Origin: Thuidium tamariscinum
Lineage: Eukaryota; Streptophyta; Bryopsida; Hypnales; Thuidiaceae
Assembly: GCA_947034885.2 (NCBI GenBank)
Contig: OX344758.2
Coordinates: 5,086,501 to 5,150,500 of the forward strand
Direction: 5' to 3'
Length of the DNA: 64,000 nt
Shown: one piece after another, positions 60,251 through 64,000 of the stretch
Numbering within the stretch: the first letter of the stretch is position 1
Layout of the letters: every line of letters starts with the position of its first letter
The notes under the pieces: model-generated
Told to the model about the DNA's origin: nothing
The model's input: only the letters and a program-made list of their open reading frames with translations
Databases searched by the model: none
Position numbers and translations under genes: made by a program

Positions 60251-60994
60251 GGGTGGTTGCAAGAAATACTTCACATTTTTGGCTCAAAAATACAATTTTT
60301 GGTGATAGGACTAGAAGTGCTAGATTGTACTACCAATACTATGTGTCAACAACACCCAAACAAATCTAAACAGTATATTTAGGACACATGTAGATCACAA
60401 CCATTGTTTTAGTAATTAGTACTATATAGTATTGTGCAATACTTGAGACTTACTACAAAAGCCATTGGAAGCTAAAAATAGCAAAAAAGATTTGCAAACC
60501 TTTTCATTTTTAATAATTCAAAAATAAAAAACTTAAAATTCATTTTGCTAAACAAGATTGTACTCATAGTGCACCAAGAAATTCTTGTAGGAAATTTCTT
60601 CCCTCTTCAAAGGGTTTGGGCAAAAGAAGGTCATTTTGCCCCCATCTATATAACTGACATGTTTCTATTTTAATAAAAATTCATTATTAATCCTTTTTAA
60701 TGTTAGTAGAACTCCAATATATCTAATTTGAAGCTTTAAATTCACATTTTTGGATTAAAAATAGGACTAAAAAATCCAAAAATGGTCAAGAGTAGACATT
60801 CAATTGGGGCAGGTTTAAAATAATAAACTAATTTAAAAAAAATTCACTTATGTCTAAAACTACCATATAACCATATGTACCTTTATTCCAAATTTTACAC
60901 CAAATAGACAAAAGATGTAAAAGTTATAAGCCCTAAACCACTTGTTTAAGGTCAAAGGGACAACAAAAAAGGATAAGTATTTCTTGCTATATTC
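60251..60994. mobile_element. Diverged relative of the 720-bp MITE, copy 3
   Basis: The left end GGGTGGTTGCAAGAAATACTT and the right end AAGTATTTCTTGCTAT are inverted and match the ends of the MITE at 8499-9221 with several changes. The size is similar (about 744 bp). The interior is hardly alignable by eye. Confidence 0.5.
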
Positions 60995-61288
60995 AATTTT
61001 CAACATGTTAATTTGTTAAAATTAGTCTCTTATATTGATTACTTATAATGTTAGTTACATGTGTTTCTAATATAAGCTTCAACGTGGAGTCACATTAGCA
61101 AAGCCTTTTTAGTGACTGTTTGTTCCCTCATCTTAGCAAAAAATTACATATCAAATATAGTGTGGTCTTTTTCATTGAATATAACATTGTATAATAGGAC
61201 AACAATCTTCCTTATGTTGGAAAGGCATTATTATTTTTTAGATACTTAGGAAGAACCTATCAACTATTGAAGGATTGGAGATGGTCAA

Positions 61289-61290
<2 letters not shown>

Positions 61291-61347
<57 letters not shown>
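61291..61347. repeat. (AT)n microsatellite, about 57 bp
   Basis: Uninterrupted alternating A and T. Confidence 0.95.
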
Positions 61348-61354
<7 letters not shown>

Positions 61355-62099
61355 AAAATCATAATTATACCTTTAGGAACACTTGGATTTTGGTTAGGCT
61401 CAATTTTTGACATGATTTTTTGAAAATTTTAATGAAGATCGAGAAACGCATTAGCTCTACAAGAATATGATGTTGATGTCAATTGGTGCTCAAGAACAAA
61501 AGTTATGCCATAATAAGCCCTACAAGTACTTTAATTGGGTATGAGAAAAAAAAATTAAACCCTATTCTTAAAACAATTTTCTAAAGAACAAAATTCAAGT
61601 GTGTATCTTGTTATAAAAAAAATTCCACAACTCTCTACTCACATCTTCAACATAAAAAATTTAAAACTCAAACTTAATAGTGCAAAAGTTTGAAGCTATG
61701 CTAGAATTCAAAGCCAAAAAGTGCTAAAACACTTATTTTCTTGACTCTAAATGCATATATATATATATATCTTCCAATTTGTTTGGTCAAAGTTTCTGAA
61801 ATTTCTACCCCACATTCTTACACTGCATTGGTGCAAGATTCTATTGTTAGATACACAAAAAGATAAAAAGAAATGAAAATTTCCAAAGCTTTGCAGTTTG
61901 CACCTTGCAATAAAATGACAGTTTCAGTGAGTGTCTTTGGAAAAGAAAAAAATGACCTTTCAGACTTGAGTGGTTGAGTCAATTTCGTTCACTCAAGGGG
62001 TTCTCTCTGGAAGGATGCAAAAGGGACCTTGCCTCTGTGCCTCAGTGGTACAGTAAACAAAGTTGTGAACTCTTTGTAGAATTTGTACTTGCTCAAGAC

Positions 62100-62340
62100 G
62101 GGCAGGGAGAACTGACCCCCTCGCTCGGCCACTTGGGTAAAACGCTGTAATTTTTTATTTTTCACAGAATTTTTTTTTTTGAAATTTTGAATTCATATTT
62201 GCGATCAGAGACCGCAAATTAGCTAGAGGGTGATGAAAGTAGGGGTGATCACGGCCCAAACTAGGTTTTTTTTTGTTTTGATTGCACCTCTGGTAAAACA
62301 TGGTAAGGCCGAGTGAGGGGGCCAATCCGCCCAGATCCTC
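62100..62340. repeat. Imperfect inverted repeat, arms about 35 bp
   Basis: The left arm contains CCCCCTCGCTCGGCC (62116-62130) then GGGTAAAAC. The right arm, reversed, contains CCCCCTCACTCGGCC then GTTTTACC. The spacer is about 160 bp. It could be a small hairpin element or an expressed foldback RNA. Confidence 0.6.
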
Positions 62341-63494
62341 AAGACTCAAGAGGGGACGAGTAACTCAGTCTTTAGCTTCCGGCACAGGCTGAATTCAGTC
62401 TTGCTGAAAAGTCGTGGCTACCGTGATTCCCCGAAGTCTCAGTCCGATGAAAGGTTTTCGTACGAGAGTTTCAGTTCCCCTACTCACCGCCCTGCAACTG
62501 AACTTTGGCTCTGACATGTAAATCTCCCAACCTCACTCACTTCACGGTAACTTTACACCGGTTCGTAACTGAAGTTCGAGTAGAGATTTACAAAGCAACG
62601 ACGGAAACCTCCGAGAAATGCAGTGATTTGTGCAGTCAGTGAGGACGGAGGGGCCGACGTGCAAATTTAGATCCACTAGCACACTCAGTTGGCGGTCAGT
62701 CTGCGCCGGGGCGGGAATCATTCTTTGCCCAGATTCTTCCTCCACGGCATTTTCTCCCACTCCAACCGACTTTTTCACTTTCACATGAGCTCGATCTACG
62801 CTGCCTGCAGTTTCTGAGTTGACTAATGACTTCCTAACAACTAAGTTATTGCAATCTAATTTCTTCTGTCTGTTTGTGGCAAACTAACAAAACTTGTCGG
62901 TTGCGGATTGCGGACTGACCTCACTGGCGGCATCAAGTTTTGGACGCTTCGTTAATTTAGTCACCCACATACCGGATGCATCCGCCAGGAAGCCTTCGCT
63001 TCTGCAATTCAGGTAGTCTAGTGCATCTAACTTACAATTCCGCTTTTGATTTCGATTGACTGAAGGGAGTCAAGGGACAGTAGAACTACGGAAATCAAAC
63101 ATTTGACTACCTGATCGGCAGCCCTGGCATCTTACGGAGTATTAAAGTTCATTGCAGTCAAGTGGTTCACGAATCTCGAGGCAGATTCAGCTCATTGCTA
63201 ATTCCTACACAATACTCCTATGACTAGCAATCCTGTACAGGACAGTGGTGCAATCTCAGTGGAAGGCAGGCAGGCACTTTCTTCTATACAGAACTGACCG
63301 AAGCAATGATGGAATGATGCAAATTGGAATATGATTTCTCCATAGTATAACATTGTCCGTCAATCATGATTGAATGTGACGACTGGAATAATTCGAAACG
63401 CCCGAAATCACAACTTAGAAAAACATGGATGGTCAGGACGTTCTCCATTTGTGACCCCAAACAGATTACAAAAATATAACATGCACTTCATCAA

Positions 63495-64000
63495 CACTAG
63501 TAGAAATGGGGCTCTCATAGACCAGACAAAATCGTACTATTGAAGTGCCCTATACACGGTCTGAATACACGGTCTTAAGGTAGGAGGCTCAAACTCCGAC
63601 CAGAGGTACATTTCTCTTTCTTCAATGTACCTACTCTGCACATTTCAAGAGGTGGTCGCTTTTGATGACCCACAAATAACCACTTTTTTCCAACTTTGAA
63701 AATTTCTAATTGATTCCACAAAGTTACAAAAAATATGAAACAACTTGGATTAGATGCCTATTCCACTTGTCTTTCAAGGAAAATTTACTGAAAAATATTT
63801 CAAGATGGTTCACTTCCCCAAAATTTGGTTCTAGCCTATAAATGGTCAATTTATGGACCTCCTACCTTAATATGAATGAGTTCTTTGGCCGTGTTCAAGT
63901 AGAATGGCACGAGCATTCCATTTAAATGACACAAGGGCAATTGCAAGAAACACCTATTGATTTTGTTGTTTTTTCATGATTTTTTGGGTAATATTTTAAA
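63495..64000 (+). mobile_element. CACTA-like element, left end (runs off the window)
   Basis: Begins CACTAGTAGAAATGGGGCTC, a common form of CACTA termini. It is followed by subterminal repeats such as ACACGGTCT at about 63555 and 63569. No coding part is reached. A MITE end is inserted at 63935. Confidence 0.55.
63935..64000. mobile_element. MITE copy 4, left end only (window edge)
   Basis: GGGCAATTGCAAGAAACACC followed by a TTTTTTGGGTAATATTTTAAA-like stretch, matching the first part of the MITE at 8499-9221. The rest is beyond the window. Confidence 0.6.

Larger units (their letters stand above)
60995..63494. other. Intergenic DNA; AT-rich then GC-balanced
   Basis: 60.99-61.95 kb is AT-rich with a microsatellite. 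61.95-63.45 kb has balanced composition like genic flanks in this window, and contains the inverted repeat at 62100-62340. It could hold a promoter or untranslated exon of a gene outside the window. No coding exon could be supported: the longest minus-strand frame, near 62542-62784, lacks an ATG and has no known domain. Confidence 0.4.

Noticed and set aside
62030-62110. tRNA-derived SINE head (GCCTCAGTGGTA-like box A)
   Set aside because: Box A fits poorly, and no box B (GGTTCGAnTCC) or tail was found.
62542-62784. 80-codon minus-strand frame as a first exon
   Set aside because: It has no ATG (the upstream ATG runs directly into a stop) and no domain. Only composition speaks for a gene.
1-64000. 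CRISPR arrays, operons, bacterial-type terminators or rRNA genes
   Set aside because: None seen; gene structure is that of a plant nucleus.

Overview
The window looks like nuclear DNA of a land plant, most likely a non-seed plant such as a moss or another bryophyte. The signs are GC-rich, compact genes with mostly 80-500 bp GT-AG introns, very AT-rich intergenic DNA, plant-type TTTAGGG repeats in one intron, a chloroplast dicarboxylate carrier with a transit peptide, and plant-type CACTA, hAT and Mutator-like elements. The species cannot be fixed from the sequence alone.

Layout. 1-17 kb is transposon-rich. It holds a RING-finger reading frame (433-1874, minus) abutting a 3.8-kb LTR-like element (copy A, 1875-5672), the 3' part of a CACTA transposon (5673-9339) with a MITE inside it, a degenerate tandem array, and a five-exon gene resembling a bacterial-type amino-DNA methyltransferase (11030-17073). 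A second LTR-like copy (B, 11719-15563) sits at that gene's first splice donor. 17-20.8 kb is decayed repeat DNA.

20.8-47 kb is the genic core. It carries an SBT2-type subtilase (20847-25431), a plastid 2-oxoglutarate/malate translocator (27143-30190), tRNA-Leu(CAA) (34139-34221, minus), a protein combining FHA-like, BRCT, RING and PHD domains (34760-39799), and an intronless PRMT5 (45067-47034). These are unrelated single genes, not an operon or cluster. They are separated by 1.7-5 kb of AT-rich DNA.

47-64 kb is a gene-poor repeat sea. It has a decayed hAT transposase (minus), an old third copy (C, 53929-59849) of the LTR-like family carrying a nested Mutator-like element, short dispersed repeats, MITE copies, and the left end of another CACTA-like element running off the right edge.

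The most unusual signal is in the LTR-like family. All three copies keep, on the minus strand, a TATATAAG box and, 1.8-2.2 kb downstream, a 32-codon reading frame without length change that ends at a splice donor. In copy A this points into the adjacent RING reading frame. The degenerate methyltransferase-like gene, with one in-frame stop and an element at its 5' splice site, is the second item worth following.
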